Assembly: GCF_000205165.1 (NCBI RefSeq)
Contig: NZ_GL883837.1
Span: 1-64,000 of the forward strand
DNA length: 64,000 nt
Direction of reading: 5' to 3'
From: Paraprevotella xylaniphila YIT 11841
GTDB lineage: Bacteria > Bacteroidota > Bacteroidia > Bacteroidales > Bacteroidaceae
The position numbers and the translations under genes are program-made. Within the stretch, counting starts at the first letter, position 1. Every line of letters begins with the position of its first letter. The notes beneath the pieces were generated by a model that searched no databases, had not been told where the DNA came from, and saw only the letters and a list, made by a program, of their open reading frames with translations. Below are positions 1 to 9,304 of the stretch, piece after piece.

Positions 1-1
1 C

Positions 2-97
2 GTGACGCTGCCCAAACTGGCGCAAGCCCTAGTAGCCGCAGGGGTACAGAAGATACATACACATTATGGAAACCGGTACCGCGTGGCGGAATCGTAA
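2..97 (+). CDS. C-terminal fragment of an unidentified protein
   Basis: An open frame enters from the left edge and ends at TAA (95-97), giving about 31 residues ending in RYRVAES. The stretch reads like a short helical, basic C-terminus with normal codon use. It lies only 7 bases from the convergent end of the next gene, which fits a real gene end. The family cannot be recognised from this piece. Confidence 0.45.
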   Translation: MTLPKLAQALVAAGVQKIHTHYGNRYRVAES

Positions 98-104
98 CTT
101 TGGC

Positions 105-1031
105 TTATACCCCCATATCCTCCCGAAGGATTTGGGAGAAATTCCGCGCCCCGACATCGGCACTCAAATGATTCCCGTCATAAAAATCATCATCTGAAAA
201 ACGCGTGTCACCTAAATAATCCAACCAACGGACATTAGGATATTCAGAAGACAGTTCGGACAATCCGTTACGGAGTCGGCTCAACGCACAGGAATCCAAC
301 CTCGCATAATAATCTTCATGCACAGGCGGCACCACTATCCACAACTTTATTCCCTTTTCCCTGCACATCTCTGCCAAACGGCATATCCGTTCCATATTGC
401 GGCCATAGCGCACCCCGTCCTTGTCCGACTGTACCAAGCCATTGTGCCCGGCAACCACAGAAGCAATCTTCTCCCGCCAATCAGCAGCCCGTTCCGACAA
501 ATCGAAGCTGTGGTCAAGCCCCAATGAGTCGCACAGCATAGTCTGCCCGTGCAACAGATAGAACTTCGACCATTTTCTCAATGAACGGGCACCGAGGGAC
601 AACAATTCACTATGCGGCAAAAAATCATCTTCCAAATGGATATCCAAATAGATGCCATGCTCCACAATACTCCATTCATCCGTCTCCACGTCATCGTCAC
701 TCCACAACGTATGGTAACACACTCCCAATATCACGTTTTCAAGCTCCGGCATATATTCCTGATATTGCCCGAACATTTGGAGGTTAAAACGCAACCATTG
801 ACCCGAAACAGCCAGATTATAAGTCCCGGACGGGAAACAAGAAGGAGCAATCCCGCACTCTGCCACGGAACTGCCCAAGACCAAGGTCTTGATATGCCTC
901 CCTTGTTCTTCCATCAAACTCCGTTTGAAAGCATAAGTATTCGGTACACGGCGCAGCATGCACTCCATGCCTATGGCCAAAGCCAATAAGAAAGAAGAAA
1001 AGAACAATACATTCACAATGAACCGTTTCAT
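105..1031 (-). CDS. SGNH-like protein, partner of the adjacent MBOAT O-acyltransferase
   Basis: A 308-residue protein with one N-terminal membrane segment (residues 4-22), so probably anchored in the inner membrane with its domain in the periplasm. A GSS motif at 53-55 resembles the SGNH block I serine, and D285/H288 in the C-terminal DGNH motif resemble the block V Asp-His pair. This is the pattern of DltD/AlgJ-type proteins that work with MBOAT acyltransferases to move acyl groups onto exported glycans. It starts 13 bases after the MBOAT stop, so the two are almost certainly cotranscribed. The glycan substrate cannot be told from sequence. The SGNH assignment rests on motifs only. Confidence 0.65.
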   Translation of the reverse strand: MKRFIVNVLFFSSFLLALAIGMECMLRRVPNTYAFKRSLMEEQGRHIKTLVLGSSVAECGIAPSCFPSGTYNLAVSGQWLRFNLQMFGQYQEYMPELENVILGVCYHTLWSDDDVETDEWSIVEHGIYLDIHLEDDFLPHSELLSLGARSLRKWSKFYLLHGQTMLCDSLGLDHSFDLSERAADWREKIASVVAGHNGLVQSDKDGVRYGRNMERICRLAEMCREKGIKLWIVVPPVHEDYYARLDSCALSRLRNGLSELSSEYPNVRWLDYLGDTRFSDDDFYDGNHLSADVGARNFSQILREDMGV

Positions 1032-1044
1032 GACTTCTTATTAT

Positions 1045-2486
1045 TTAAAATTGGAAATAAATGAACTCTTCCTGTTGCCCGGACAACAAGAACGTCGCAA
1101 TGAAAACCACGTAATAAAGCAACCAACGTACAGCCCTGTACTTAAACCAACCACCGGCACCGATTTGCAACCCGTGCTGCTTACCCCTCTGCAACCACTC
1201 GACACATAAGAGGATGCCTATATAAATCAACGGATCATTCCCATGGGCCGGAAGCCTGAACGTGAAATGTGTAAACATCCTGGCAATATATTCCCATGCC
1301 TGCCCTATCGTCTCGGCCCTGAATATCACCCAACCGAGAACGACAAGCAAGAATGTCATCAGCATCTGTAAGGCCTCTTTTACCGTAGGCAATATGCGCC
1401 CCTCGGCCACACCGTCCACATGTTTACGGTTCTTCCCGAAATAAAGCAAGGGGAAGAATAGCATGGCATGGTACGCCCCCCAACACACGTATGTCCAGTT
1501 AGCCCCGTGCCAGAATCCACTGACCAGAAAAATCACAGCCGTATTGCGCATGACTTTCCACCTCGCACAACGACTTCCTCCCAAAGGTATGTAAATATAA
1601 TCACGAAACCATGTGGTCAAGGAGATATGCCAACGCCTCCAAAATTCGGCAATGTCGCGTGAGAAATAAGGATAGCTGAAATTACGCATCAAATCCACCC
1701 CGAAAAGGCGTGCCGTACCGATAGCTATATCGGAATATCCCGAAAAGTCGCCATAAATCTGAAACGTGAAAAACAATGCACCCAAGAACAGTTGCATGCC
1801 GTCGGCGGTCTGGTAATTGGCAAAAATCTCATTCACGGCATCGGCACAATTATCTGCCACGACCATCTTCTTGAACAGCCCCCAAAGAATCTGCCGCATC
1901 CCGTCTACTGCCGCCGCATAAGAGAATACCCTGGGCTTTAAAAACTGCGGAAGGAGGTGGGTCGCCCTTTCTATCGGACCGGCCACCAACTGCGGAAAAA
2001 AACTGATAAATGCAAAAAAGGCCACCACATCGTGGGTAGGAAACATTTTACGGCGATACACGTCAATCGTATAACTCAAAGCCTGGAACGTATAGAAACT
2101 GATGCCCACCGGCAAAAGGATGTCCCGGGTCACCCAGTCTACTTCCCAACCCAACATTCGGAAAAAAGCTGCAAAGTTCTCTCCAAAAAAGTTATAATAT
2201 TTAAAATATCCCAGAATAAGAAGGTTCAATAGGATATTTCCTCCACATATCCATTTCCGCCTCAACGGATACGTATCATACTTTGCCAATAAAATGCCGC
2301 TGAAATAACTACAGAATGTAGTCAACGCCATTAGGAACAGAAACCGCCAGTCCCACCATCCATAGAAAACATAACTGGCCGCAACTATAAAAATATTCTT
2401 ACACTTACCCCCCCCCCTAAAATAAGCCAATACACTGTAAATACAAGAGGGAGGAAGAACAAAAACTCAATCGAATTAAATAACAT
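1045..2486 (-). CDS. MBOAT-family (AlgI/DltB-like) O-acyltransferase, frame broken at a G10 tract
   Basis: Multi-pass membrane acyltransferase. The main frame (1045 to about 2430) has the MBOAT core: WRRWHIS followed by TTWFRDYIYIPLGG, then SGFWHGANW with the presumed catalytic His. That frame has no ATG upstream, only a TTG. The normal family N-terminus is present in another frame, from ATG at 2484-2486 (MLFNSIEFLFFLPLVF). The two frames meet exactly at ten consecutive G (2408-2417 read on the minus strand). Eleven or eight G would join them into a protein of about 480 residues, the usual family length. As sequenced, the ATG frame stops soon after the tract. Either the gene is phase-variable and OFF, or the run length is a sequencing error. 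It lies directly upstream of its SGNH-like partner and downstream of murI. Confidence 0.8.
2408..2417 (-). repeat. G10 homopolymer inside the MBOAT coding region
   Basis: Ten C on the plus strand, ten G in the sense of the gene. It lies about 23 codons after the proper ATG, in the linker between the first and second membrane segments. Its length puts the start and the body of the gene in different frames. Confidence 0.9.
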
Positions 2487-2522
2487 ACCAAACTCCCATA
2501 TCTATCTTATCATCACTATTTT

Positions 2523-3368
2523 TTATTCCAACACCACGCGCTCGGCTTCCACATGTTGACGAAGGAAAATGGAAGCTGATTCCGTAAATTTGTCAGGGCT
2601 TTCCGTGGTCAGGAAACGGCACGTGCCGCTTTGCGTACACAACGTTTCTATTTCCGTATGGCGTTGCAGGTAATCCTTCAGGCTATAAGCCACGTACTCT
2701 CCCTGGGGGACGATACGCACATTACGAGGAGTGTATTTCAGAATCTTGTTCAGCAACAAGGGATAATGCGTACACCCCAAAATAATGGTATCTATCGCAG
2801 GGTCTTTCCGGAGCAGGTTGCCGATGCGCTTTTCCACAAAATAATCGGCTCCGGGTGAATCGTATTCGTAATTTTCCACTAATGGCACCCACATGGGACA
2901 AGCTTCCCCGCTCACGGCAATGTCGGGATAAAGTTTCCGGATTTCCAACGGGTAGGAACCGGAACTGATGGTACCTGATGTGGCTAAAATTCCTACGTGA
3001 CGGCTATGGGTTATCTGCCCGATACATTCTGCCGTAGGACGGATGACACCCAACACACGACGCGTCTCCCCCTCCATTTTGGGGAGGTCGTTCTGCTGAA
3101 TGGTTTTCAAAGCTTTGGCCGAAGCCGTGTTGCAAGCCAATATCACCAGATGGCAACCTAAGTCGAAGAGTTTCTGCACGGCTTCACGCGTAAACTCATA
3201 TACGACCTCGAACGAACGGGTCCCGTAGGGTGTGCGGGCATTATCCCCCAAATAAAGATAATCATACTGCGGCATCAACTGGCGGATCTCATGCAGGATG
3301 GTCAATCCGCCGTAACCGGAGTCGAACACTCCGATAGGCCCCGGCTTTTCAGTTAAAGCAACTTTCAT
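2523..3368 (-). CDS. murI: Glutamate racemase
   Basis: Interconverts L- and D-glutamate to supply D-Glu for peptidoglycan. The 281-residue length is normal for the family. Visible motifs are FDSGYGG near the N-terminus (15-21), ACNTAS with catalytic Cys79, and GCTHYPLL with catalytic Cys199. Its start (ATG at 3368) overlaps the stop region of the preceding OmpH-like gene by 4 bases, so translation is probably coupled. It is last in the envelope-biogenesis run that begins upstream with uppS and bamA. Confidence 0.97.
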   Translation of the reverse strand: MKVALTEKPGPIGVFDSGYGGLTILHEIRQLMPQYDYLYLGDNARTPYGTRSFEVVYEFTREAVQKLFDLGCHLVILACNTASAKALKTIQQNDLPKMEGETRRVLGVIRPTAECIGQITHSRHVGILATSGTISSGSYPLEIRKLYPDIAVSGEACPMWVPLVENYEYDSPGADYFVEKRIGNLLRKDPAIDTIILGCTHYPLLLNKILKYTPRNVRIVPQGEYVAYSLKDYLQRHTEIETLCTQSGTCRFLTTESPDKFTESASIFLRQHVEAERVVLE

Positions 3369-3895
3369 GGTTCGACACTAATGGGCAACTGAAGCTTTTC
3401 TTTCACATAGTTCGTCACATCGTCGGCCATTGCGGGATTGATAAAAGGACAGGTATTACCGTCCGTATTGATAATATAGGCATACCCTCTTTCCACACCT
3501 ACGGCACGAATGGCTTCGTTCAACAAGTAAAGCATGTCGGCCTGCAAATCCTTTTCCGCCTGCACGAGCAACTTCTGTGACTCTTCCTTGAAACGGATAC
3601 TCTTGGTCAACAGGTCTTGCAGTTCATGCTGACGTTTCAACAAGATGTTCTCCGGAAATTCTTTCTGTCCTTGAAGGAATTCCGCAAACTTCCGTTGGAA
3701 TTCTTCCTCACTCCGTTGGGCTTCCTTATCATATTTAGACTTCAAGCCTGCCAACTTTTGCCGGGAAACCTCATATTCGGGCATAGCCTGAAATATGGCA
3801 TTGTAACTCAGATAACCGAATTTGCCCTGCGTAGCCTGCGCCTTGACCGCGAAAGGCAATAACAAAAAAGAGAGACACAAGACTAACTTATTCAT
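3365..3895 (-). CDS. OmpH/Skp-family periplasmic chaperone (third copy)
   Basis: Skp/OmpH proteins hold unfolded outer-membrane proteins in the periplasm on the way to the BAM machine. About 176 residues: a signal peptide (MNKLVLCLSFLLLPFAVKAQ), a conserved start of the mature protein (GKFGYLSYNAIFQAMPEY), then a long charged coiled coil. The frame stays open to a TTG at 3934, but that codon falls inside a TAnnTTTG promoter box (3932-3939), so I use the ATG at 3895 that begins the signal peptide; ATG at 3904 is an alternative. It has its own promoter and follows a terminator, so it may be expressed separately from the two upstream copies. It overlaps murI by 4 bases. Confidence 0.9.
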   Translation of the reverse strand: MNKLVLCLSFLLLPFAVKAQATQGKFGYLSYNAIFQAMPEYEVSRQKLAGLKSKYDKEAQRSEEEFQRKFAEFLQGQKEFPENILLKRQHELQDLLTKSIRFKEESQKLLVQAEKDLQADMLYLLNEAIRAVGVERGYAYIINTDGNTCPFINPAMADDVTNYVKEKLQLPISVEP

Positions 3896-3931
3896 TTTTC
3901 GCATCATGAACCGTATATTATTATACCGTAA

Positions 3932-3939
3932 CAAAGGTA
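3932..3939 (-). promoter_or_regulatory. Bacteroidota -7 promoter element for ompH(3)-murI
   Basis: TACCTTTG on the minus strand matches TAnnTTTG and lies about 37 bases upstream of the ATG at 3895. I see no clear -33 TTTG. Confidence 0.55.
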
Positions 3940-4002
3940 TTCATTTTTATGTTCATACCGATAAAAAACAGCCTTTTTTTCTCGGAAAAACACATTTGCA
4001 AA

Positions 4003-4039
4003 TAAAAGACTTCCCCGGCAGCAAATGCCACCGGGGAAG
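4003..4039 (-). terminator. Intrinsic terminator after the second OmpH-like gene
   Basis: Minus-strand arms CTTCCCCGG and CCGGGGAAG form a perfect 9-bp GC-rich stem, followed by TCTTTT. It lies just downstream of the gene ending at 4072 and upstream of the promoter at 3932, so it splits the bamA-ompH run into two transcription units. Confidence 0.85.
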
Positions 4040-4071
4040 CCTGTATGCGAAAAGCACGAAAAATATCCCGC

Positions 4072-4569
4072 TTATTTCAAGCCCAACTTTTGCTTGATGT
4101 CAGCCGTCACATCCGTACTCAACGTCGTGCTGATATAAGGGATACCCGCCGAAACGTCCATGATATAAACATAGCCGCCCTCTGTCCCAATCTGCTTGAT
4201 AACTCCCAACATCTTGTCGGAAATAGCCTGCATCTTCTGCTGCGAAGTCTCTTGCAAAGACTTTTGGTTGTCCTGATAGCTTTGTTGAATGCGGTTGTAC
4301 AAATCCTGCAACTCAGCCTCACGACGCTGACGCACATTGTCCAACAGGTTTGCCTTCTCCTTGTCGTACTCCTCAGACTTTTTCTTCAGTTCGTCCTGCA
4401 TACGTTTCAGGTCGTTCTCATACTGAGCCTGGAGCTGTTGGATTTCGGTCTGCGCCGTAGTATATTCCGGCATGAGTTGGATAATGGCACTTGAATCGAA
4501 ATGGCCAAACTTCTGTGCAAAGATGCTCATCGGTACGAGCAACAATGCCATTAAAATCACTTTTTTCAT
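4072..4569 (-). CDS. OmpH/Skp-family periplasmic chaperone (second copy)
   Basis: A 165-residue protein with a signal peptide (MKKVILMALLLVPMSIFAQ) and mature start KFGHFDSSAIIQLMPEY, closely matching the other two copies, then a coiled coil of about 90 residues rich in Q, E and K. Its role is inferred from the family: chaperoning outer-membrane proteins across the periplasm for BamA, encoded two genes upstream. It is separated by 56 bases from the first copy and followed by a strong terminator. Confidence 0.92.
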   Translation of the reverse strand: MKKVILMALLLVPMSIFAQKFGHFDSSAIIQLMPEYTTAQTEIQQLQAQYENDLKRMQDELKKKSEEYDKEKANLLDNVRQRREAELQDLYNRIQQSYQDNQKSLQETSQQKMQAISDKMLGVIKQIGTEGGYVYIMDVSAGIPYISTTLSTDVTADIKQKLGLK

Positions 4570-4625
4570 CTTAATGTCTATTTTTTATATTATTATTTTT
4601 CATATAGCATGCAAATGTACGAATG

Positions 4626-5141
4626 TTAGTTGGAATATCCTAATTTCGCCAGTACTTCATTGCTTATATCTATCTTCGGAGAGGCAAAAATGATACCCGT
4701 ATCGGACGCACGGTCCAAAATCAACGAATACCCCTTACTGTCCGAAAGGTCCTTTACGGCATTGTATATCTCATCCTGGATGGGAGCCATCAGGCTTTCA
4801 CGTTTCTTGAACAACTCACCTTCCGGACCGAAATATTTCTTCTTCAACTCGGCTGCCTCCTTTTCCTTGGCTACGATTTCCTCTTCTTTCTTGGTTTTCT
4901 GTTCCGTACTCAGGAAGACGGCCTCACTTTGGTAATTCTTATATAAAACCTGTGCCTCTTCCGTCAATGCGTCCACCTCGGCCTGCCATTTTTTGGAGAC
5001 TTGGTTCAACTGCTCGCTGGCACGCTCGTATGCCGGGATATTCTTCAGGATATACTCCATGTCGACCAACGCGAACTTCTGTGCCATTGATTGTGCGCCC
5101 ACTATCATGAGCAAACACAACAAAGTGAATAACTTTTTCAT
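4626..5141 (-). CDS. OmpH/Skp-family periplasmic chaperone (first copy)
   Basis: A 171-residue protein with a signal peptide (MKKLFTLLCLLMIVGAQSMAQ), mature start KFALVDMEYILKNIPAYE, a central charged coiled coil (about residues 45-120) and a C-terminal segment shared with Skp. It begins 18 bases after the bamA stop, so it is almost certainly in the bamA transcript. The bamA-ompH linkage is widespread in Gram-negative bacteria. Confidence 0.93.
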   Translation of the reverse strand: MKKLFTLLCLLMIVGAQSMAQKFALVDMEYILKNIPAYERASEQLNQVSKKWQAEVDALTEEAQVLYKNYQSEAVFLSTEQKTKKEEEIVAKEKEAAELKKKYFGPEGELFKKRESLMAPIQDEIYNAVKDLSDSKGYSLILDRASDTGIIFASPKIDISNEVLAKLGYSN

Positions 5142-5159
5142 CTTTCTTCTGTTTTTAAA

Positions 5160-7793
5160 TTAGAATTCTTGTCCCAAAATGAAATGGAACTGGCTTCCGC
5201 CATATTGTTTGGAACCGAAGACATCATCGAAACCGTATGCCCAGTCGATTCCCAACAGACCTACCATCGGCAAGAATATACGCACACCGACTCCGGCTGA
5301 ACGTTTCATGTCGAACGGATTGAAATCTTTCACGCTCGACCACGCATTACCGCCTTCGATGAAGGTCAGCGCATAGATGTTCGTTGAACCTTGCAGCATG
5401 AGCGGATAGCGCAACTCCAACGTGAAACGGTCGTAGGCATAACCCGTATATCCGCTTGGAGTCAAAGAACCGTTGTCGTAACCGCGCAAACCGATAGTTT
5501 CGGTAGCATACGTCGTAGAGTAACCGGACATTCCGTCTCCCCCGACATAATAGGTTTCAAACGGCGACTTCTTATACTTGTTATAAGCTCCCAACAACCC
5601 GAATTCCACACGGGTCATCAACACCGGGCATTTCACCGCACTGCTCAAAGCCGTGTAGGTGCGGAGTTTGAATTTCCATTTGTGATACTCGATCCATTTG
5701 TACTTCTCCTGCATCTCACGGTCGTAACTTGCGCTTTGGTAGTTGTTCGCGAGATTCTTGTAATCCTTGTTGTCAAACAAAGAATACGGGGGCGTCAATC
5801 CTACGGATAATGTAAACTCAGAACCTCGACGCGGATAAATCGGATTGTCCGTAGAATTACGGGACAATGCCAGATTCAACGCAATGTTATTGCAAGAACC
5901 ATTTGCGATGAGGAAATAATTCCAATCTTTCAAAATATACCGTTGGTAAGAGAGATCGGCCGACAGTTGGAAATAATCGTCCGGCCAACGTAAACGCTTA
6001 CCCCATCCCAACGACAAGCCGAACAGTTTCACGTACGAATCGGGGTCGAGGAAATTCTCATAATAGTTATACCCATTCGTACCATAACCATACAGGTAAT
6101 TATAGTAACTGTTATAGTAAGAGGAGTTGTAATAGTTGTCGCTCACGTCTGTCTGTTTAGAGAAGAAAGCCGAGAACGACAAGGCATTAGGACGCTTGCC
6201 TCCGAACCACGGATTCATATAGTTGACACTGTACGACTGGTAATACTGCCCGTTCGTCTGTCCGCTGATACTAAACGTCTCGCCGTTCCCCTGTGGCAGT
6301 ACCCCCCGGCGGAGCCCACCTTTTGAAAACAAATTGGCCAAACAGAAATTCGAGAACTTCAAGCCGATTTTTCCAATCACACCCGTCTGCCCGTAACCTA
6401 AAGAGAACTCTATCTGGTCGTTCGACTTCGACACCAATCCCCAATCGATGTCCACCGTACCGTCCGACTGCGAAGGAACGACCTTCGGGTCAATCTGTTC
6501 CGGGTCGAAATGCCCCATCGAAGCGATTTCACGATAGGAACGTTCCAAAGCCTCCTTGCTGAACAAGTCACCGGGTTTGGTACGCAACTCACGGCGAACC
6601 ACGCTCTCGTACACACGGTCGTTACCACTGATGGCGATGTGGCGTATCGTGGCCTGCGGCCCCTCGAAGATACGGAGTTCCAAATCTATCGAGTCGCCGT
6701 CGATATTCACTTCCACCGGATCCAACCGGTAGAACACATATCCGTTATTGTAATAAAGATTACCCACGGCATCCTCGTCGGTCGACGTGCGCTCCTCCAG
6801 TTTCGTCTGGTTGTATACGTCTCCTTTCTTCATCCGCAACAAATTGTTCAATGTTGTCGTGGGATAAATCGTATTGCCGACCCATTCAATATTGCGCAGA
6901 TAGTACCTTTGGCCTTCTTCCACCTTCACATACACGTCCACCGTCTTCTCATTATGAGGCACCACGCTGTCTTCCAAAATCACGGCATCCCGATATCCCA
7001 GTTCGTTATACTTCTTAATCAGGTTTTCCTTGTCTTCCTTGTACTTTTCCTCAATAAATTTCTTCGTACGGAACCAACTGCCGGGACGTCCTTTCTCGTT
7101 GGTCTTCTTGAAAACGCCCGGAACGAACATCGTTCCTTTTATCTTCTTCGTGCTCAAAGCATGGTTCCCCTCGATCGTAATGGAGTGTATCTTCACCTTC
7201 TCTTTCTTGTCGATGCGGATGTCCACGATGGTCTTGTCCGGTGCGGCCACATCATCCCGCTGCAAAATCTCGATTTCGGCATTCTTGTATCCCTTTTCAT
7301 CGAAATACTTTTTAATCAAGAACTTCGCACGGTCTATCATGTTCGGAGTGAGCTGGTTGTCTTTCAACAGACCGATACGGTTTTCCAAATCTTCACGCTC
7401 TCCCTTTTTCACACCGCTGTAATTGATCTGCGACACACGCGGACGCTGTGTCAGCTTGATGCAAAGGAAAATCTTGTCTTCCACCACGCTATCCGCTTCT
7501 ATCGAAACATTCGAGAACAAACCGTTACGCCAGAAACGCTTGACAGCATCAGTTATTTCTTCCCCCGGAATATCGACTTTCTGGCCGACCGTAAGCCCAG
7601 ACAACCCGATAAGCATATAATCGTCATAGTTCTTTGCTCCCTCCACGGAAATTCCTCCGATAGTGTAGGAACGGGGCACACGGGAATATTCTACGGTTGG
7701 CTTGATTTGTTTTTCTCCCGTTTGAGCTTGCACGGATGAAATACCCGTACCCAATATTAATAATGTAAGGCAGATGCTCTTTACTGTTTTCAT
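5160..7793 (-). CDS. bamA: Outer membrane protein assembly factor BamA
   Basis: Core of the BAM complex that folds beta-barrel proteins into the outer membrane. About 877 residues: a signal peptide (MKTVKSICLTLLILGTGISS), POTRA domains over roughly residues 40-430, then the Omp85 barrel ending in Phe (FILGQEF). A GLRGYDNGS segment matches the conserved RGF/RGY motif of barrel loop 6. The frame is open further upstream but that part overlaps uppS in another frame, so the ATG at 7793 is chosen. It starts 13 bases after the uppS stop and is followed by two ompH genes. Confidence 0.96.
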   Translation of the reverse strand: MKTVKSICLTLLILGTGISSVQAQTGEKQIKPTVEYSRVPRSYTIGGISVEGAKNYDDYMLIGLSGLTVGQKVDIPGEEITDAVKRFWRNGLFSNVSIEADSVVEDKIFLCIKLTQRPRVSQINYSGVKKGEREDLENRIGLLKDNQLTPNMIDRAKFLIKKYFDEKGYKNAEIEILQRDDVAAPDKTIVDIRIDKKEKVKIHSITIEGNHALSTKKIKGTMFVPGVFKKTNEKGRPGSWFRTKKFIEEKYKEDKENLIKKYNELGYRDAVILEDSVVPHNEKTVDVYVKVEEGQRYYLRNIEWVGNTIYPTTTLNNLLRMKKGDVYNQTKLEERTSTDEDAVGNLYYNNGYVFYRLDPVEVNIDGDSIDLELRIFEGPQATIRHIAISGNDRVYESVVRRELRTKPGDLFSKEALERSYREIASMGHFDPEQIDPKVVPSQSDGTVDIDWGLVSKSNDQIEFSLGYGQTGVIGKIGLKFSNFCLANLFSKGGLRRGVLPQGNGETFSISGQTNGQYYQSYSVNYMNPWFGGKRPNALSFSAFFSKQTDVSDNYYNSSYYNSYYNYLYGYGTNGYNYYENFLDPDSYVKLFGLSLGWGKRLRWPDDYFQLSADLSYQRYILKDWNYFLIANGSCNNIALNLALSRNSTDNPIYPRRGSEFTLSVGLTPPYSLFDNKDYKNLANNYQSASYDREMQEKYKWIEYHKWKFKLRTYTALSSAVKCPVLMTRVEFGLLGAYNKYKKSPFETYYVGGDGMSGYSTTYATETIGLRGYDNGSLTPSGYTGYAYDRFTLELRYPLMLQGSTNIYALTFIEGGNAWSSVKDFNPFDMKRSAGVGVRIFLPMVGLLGIDWAYGFDDVFGSKQYGGSQFHFILGQEF

Positions 7794-7806
7794 ACGTCGG
7801 TGTTGC

Positions 7807-8547
7807 TTATTTTGTAGCCACTTGTTCACTGGTCTTGCCAAATCGGCGTTCCCGCGACTGGTAATCCGCAATCGCCTTGCGGAACTCTTTCTCATCAAAA
7901 TCCGGCCAATAGGTATCACAGAAATAAAATTCCGTATAGGCACATTGCCATAACAGGTAATTGCTGATACGGTATTCACCGCCTGTACGAATCAGCAAAT
8001 CCGGATCCGGCATAAAACGGGTAACCAAATGGGCTTCGATGGTCTCTTCCGTAATCCGGGACGGCGACAAAACACCTGTTTGCACCTCTTCAGCTATTTG
8101 CCGCATGGCCTGCGCCAATTCCCAACGGGAAGAATAGCTCAATGCGATGACCATCGTCATCTTCCCGTTAGCGGCCGTATGCTGCATACATTCTTCCAAA
8201 CGCACACGCACGGCTTCCGGAATACGGGACATATCGCCGATTACACGGAAACGGACATTGTTTTTCATGAAAATCTCATCTTCAAGATGGTCGAGAATCA
8301 ATCCCATGAGTGCCGCTATCTCGGGCACCGGACGATTCCAGTTTTCTGTGGAAAACGTATATAAAGTCAAGTACTTGACACCTAACCTGACAGCTTCCTC
8401 CGTAATCTTCTTCACGGTTTCCACCCCCTCCTGGTGCCCGGCCGTGCGCGGCAACCCTTTGGCTTTCGCCCAACGCCCGTTACCATCCATAATAATGGCC
8501 ACGTGGCGAGGAACACGCGCAGCGTCTATTTCGTTGTTAAAAGACAT
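7807..8547 (-). CDS. uppS: Isoprenyl transferase (undecaprenyl diphosphate synthase)
   Basis: Condenses isopentenyl diphosphate with farnesyl diphosphate into the C55 lipid carrier used for peptidoglycan and surface glycans. The 246-residue length is normal. Motifs: [17 protein letters not shown] with catalytic Asp21, and the C-terminal [15 protein letters not shown] block of cis-prenyltransferases. The first 11 bases of the gene overlap the end of the preceding DUF6089 gene, and 13 bases separate it from bamA, so the three look like one transcript. Confidence 0.96.
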   Translation of the reverse strand: MSFNNEIDAARVPRHVAIIMDGNGRWAKAKGLPRTAGHQEGVETVKKITEEAVRLGVKYLTLYTFSTENWNRPVPEIAALMGLILDHLEDEIFMKNNVRFRVIGDMSRIPEAVRVRLEECMQHTAANGKMTMVIALSYSSRWELAQAMRQIAEEVQTGVLSPSRITEETIEAHLVTRFMPDPDLLIRTGGEYRISNYLLWQCAYTEFYFCDTYWPDFDEKEFRKAIADYQSRERRFGKTSEQVATK

Positions 8548-9268
8548 ATTTTATATTATTACAATTTACACACTTAGGGAACAGATCGTAAGTGACCGAC
8601 AACATCGTAAACGAATAGCAGTCCTTGTTCTTAAAACCGCCACTCTTCACACCGTACGGATCGTGAAGTATCACCCCATCCATATTGGATACATCCAAAC
8701 GGTCTGTTGTCGTAAAACGCATGCTCCATTCGAACCCGATATTCAACCGGGGCCTTACCTTAAACTTGACTCCGACTCCCACCGGGATATTAAATCCCGC
8801 ATCGGCCTGTACCGGCTTGGGGGCCAATGTCAGTCCGGCTCCGATTAACATATAAGGAGTGATACGGCTGTATCCTTCGTAGCCGCGCCCGATACCGTAT
8901 CCCCAGAAGTTAAATTCGAACTGGGCACCGAAATCTATCACATTGCGCTTGAAATGCGCCACGCCGGGCCTCCCCCCGTCAGCATCGCCGCTTCCAGCAT
9001 TCTCGGGAAAGAAGTCTTTCCCCGTCTCACCCGATATATGCCCCAAAGCCAGGTTCCCTTTTATCGCCATACGAGGATTGAAGATGTAGCGCGCCACAAC
9101 GCTTCCCATGGCTCCCAAATGAGCAAACGGCTTGCTGTTGGCATCGCCCAAATAAAAGCATCCGCCTACGCCGCCGCCCAACTCCATCCGGTAAATGTCG
9201 TCCTGCGCCTTGCCCCCCCAAGGAAGCCCCAACCACAAGCAAAACAATGTTACCAGAACCTTCTTCAT
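8537..9268 (-). CDS. DUF6089-type outer membrane beta-barrel protein
   Basis: A 243-residue protein with a signal peptide ([19 protein letters not shown], cleaved before QDD), then alternating amphipathic strands with Gly and aromatic residues typical of a small outer-membrane barrel. The Bacteroidetes families placed beside uppS-bamA are commonly annotated as DUF6089; I assign it by that context and by the pattern [14 protein letters not shown]. The C-terminus has three Cys (KCVNCN and nearby). The function is unknown. It overlaps uppS by 11 bases. Confidence 0.75.
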   Translation of the reverse strand: MKKVLVTLFCLWLGLPWGGKAQDDIYRMELGGGVGGCFYLGDANSKPFAHLGAMGSVVARYIFNPRMAIKGNLALGHISGETGKDFFPENAGSGDADGGRPGVAHFKRNVIDFGAQFEFNFWGYGIGRGYEGYSRITPYMLIGAGLTLAPKPVQADAGFNIPVGVGVKFKVRPRLNIGFEWSMRFTTTDRLDVSNMDGVILHDPYGVKSGGFKNKDCYSFTMLSVTYDLFPKCVNCNNIKYVF

Positions 9269-9304
9269 CCCCGTTGTATCTATATTTAAGCCTGCCCGCT
9301 TGAA

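Noticed and set aside
6510-7739. A 409-codon plus-strand frame opposite bamA
   Set aside because: Shadow frame of a well-conserved gene; no domain features of its own.
5160-7979. Longer bamA starting at 7979
   Set aside because: The extra residues overlap uppS in another frame and precede an obvious signal peptide that starts at 7793.
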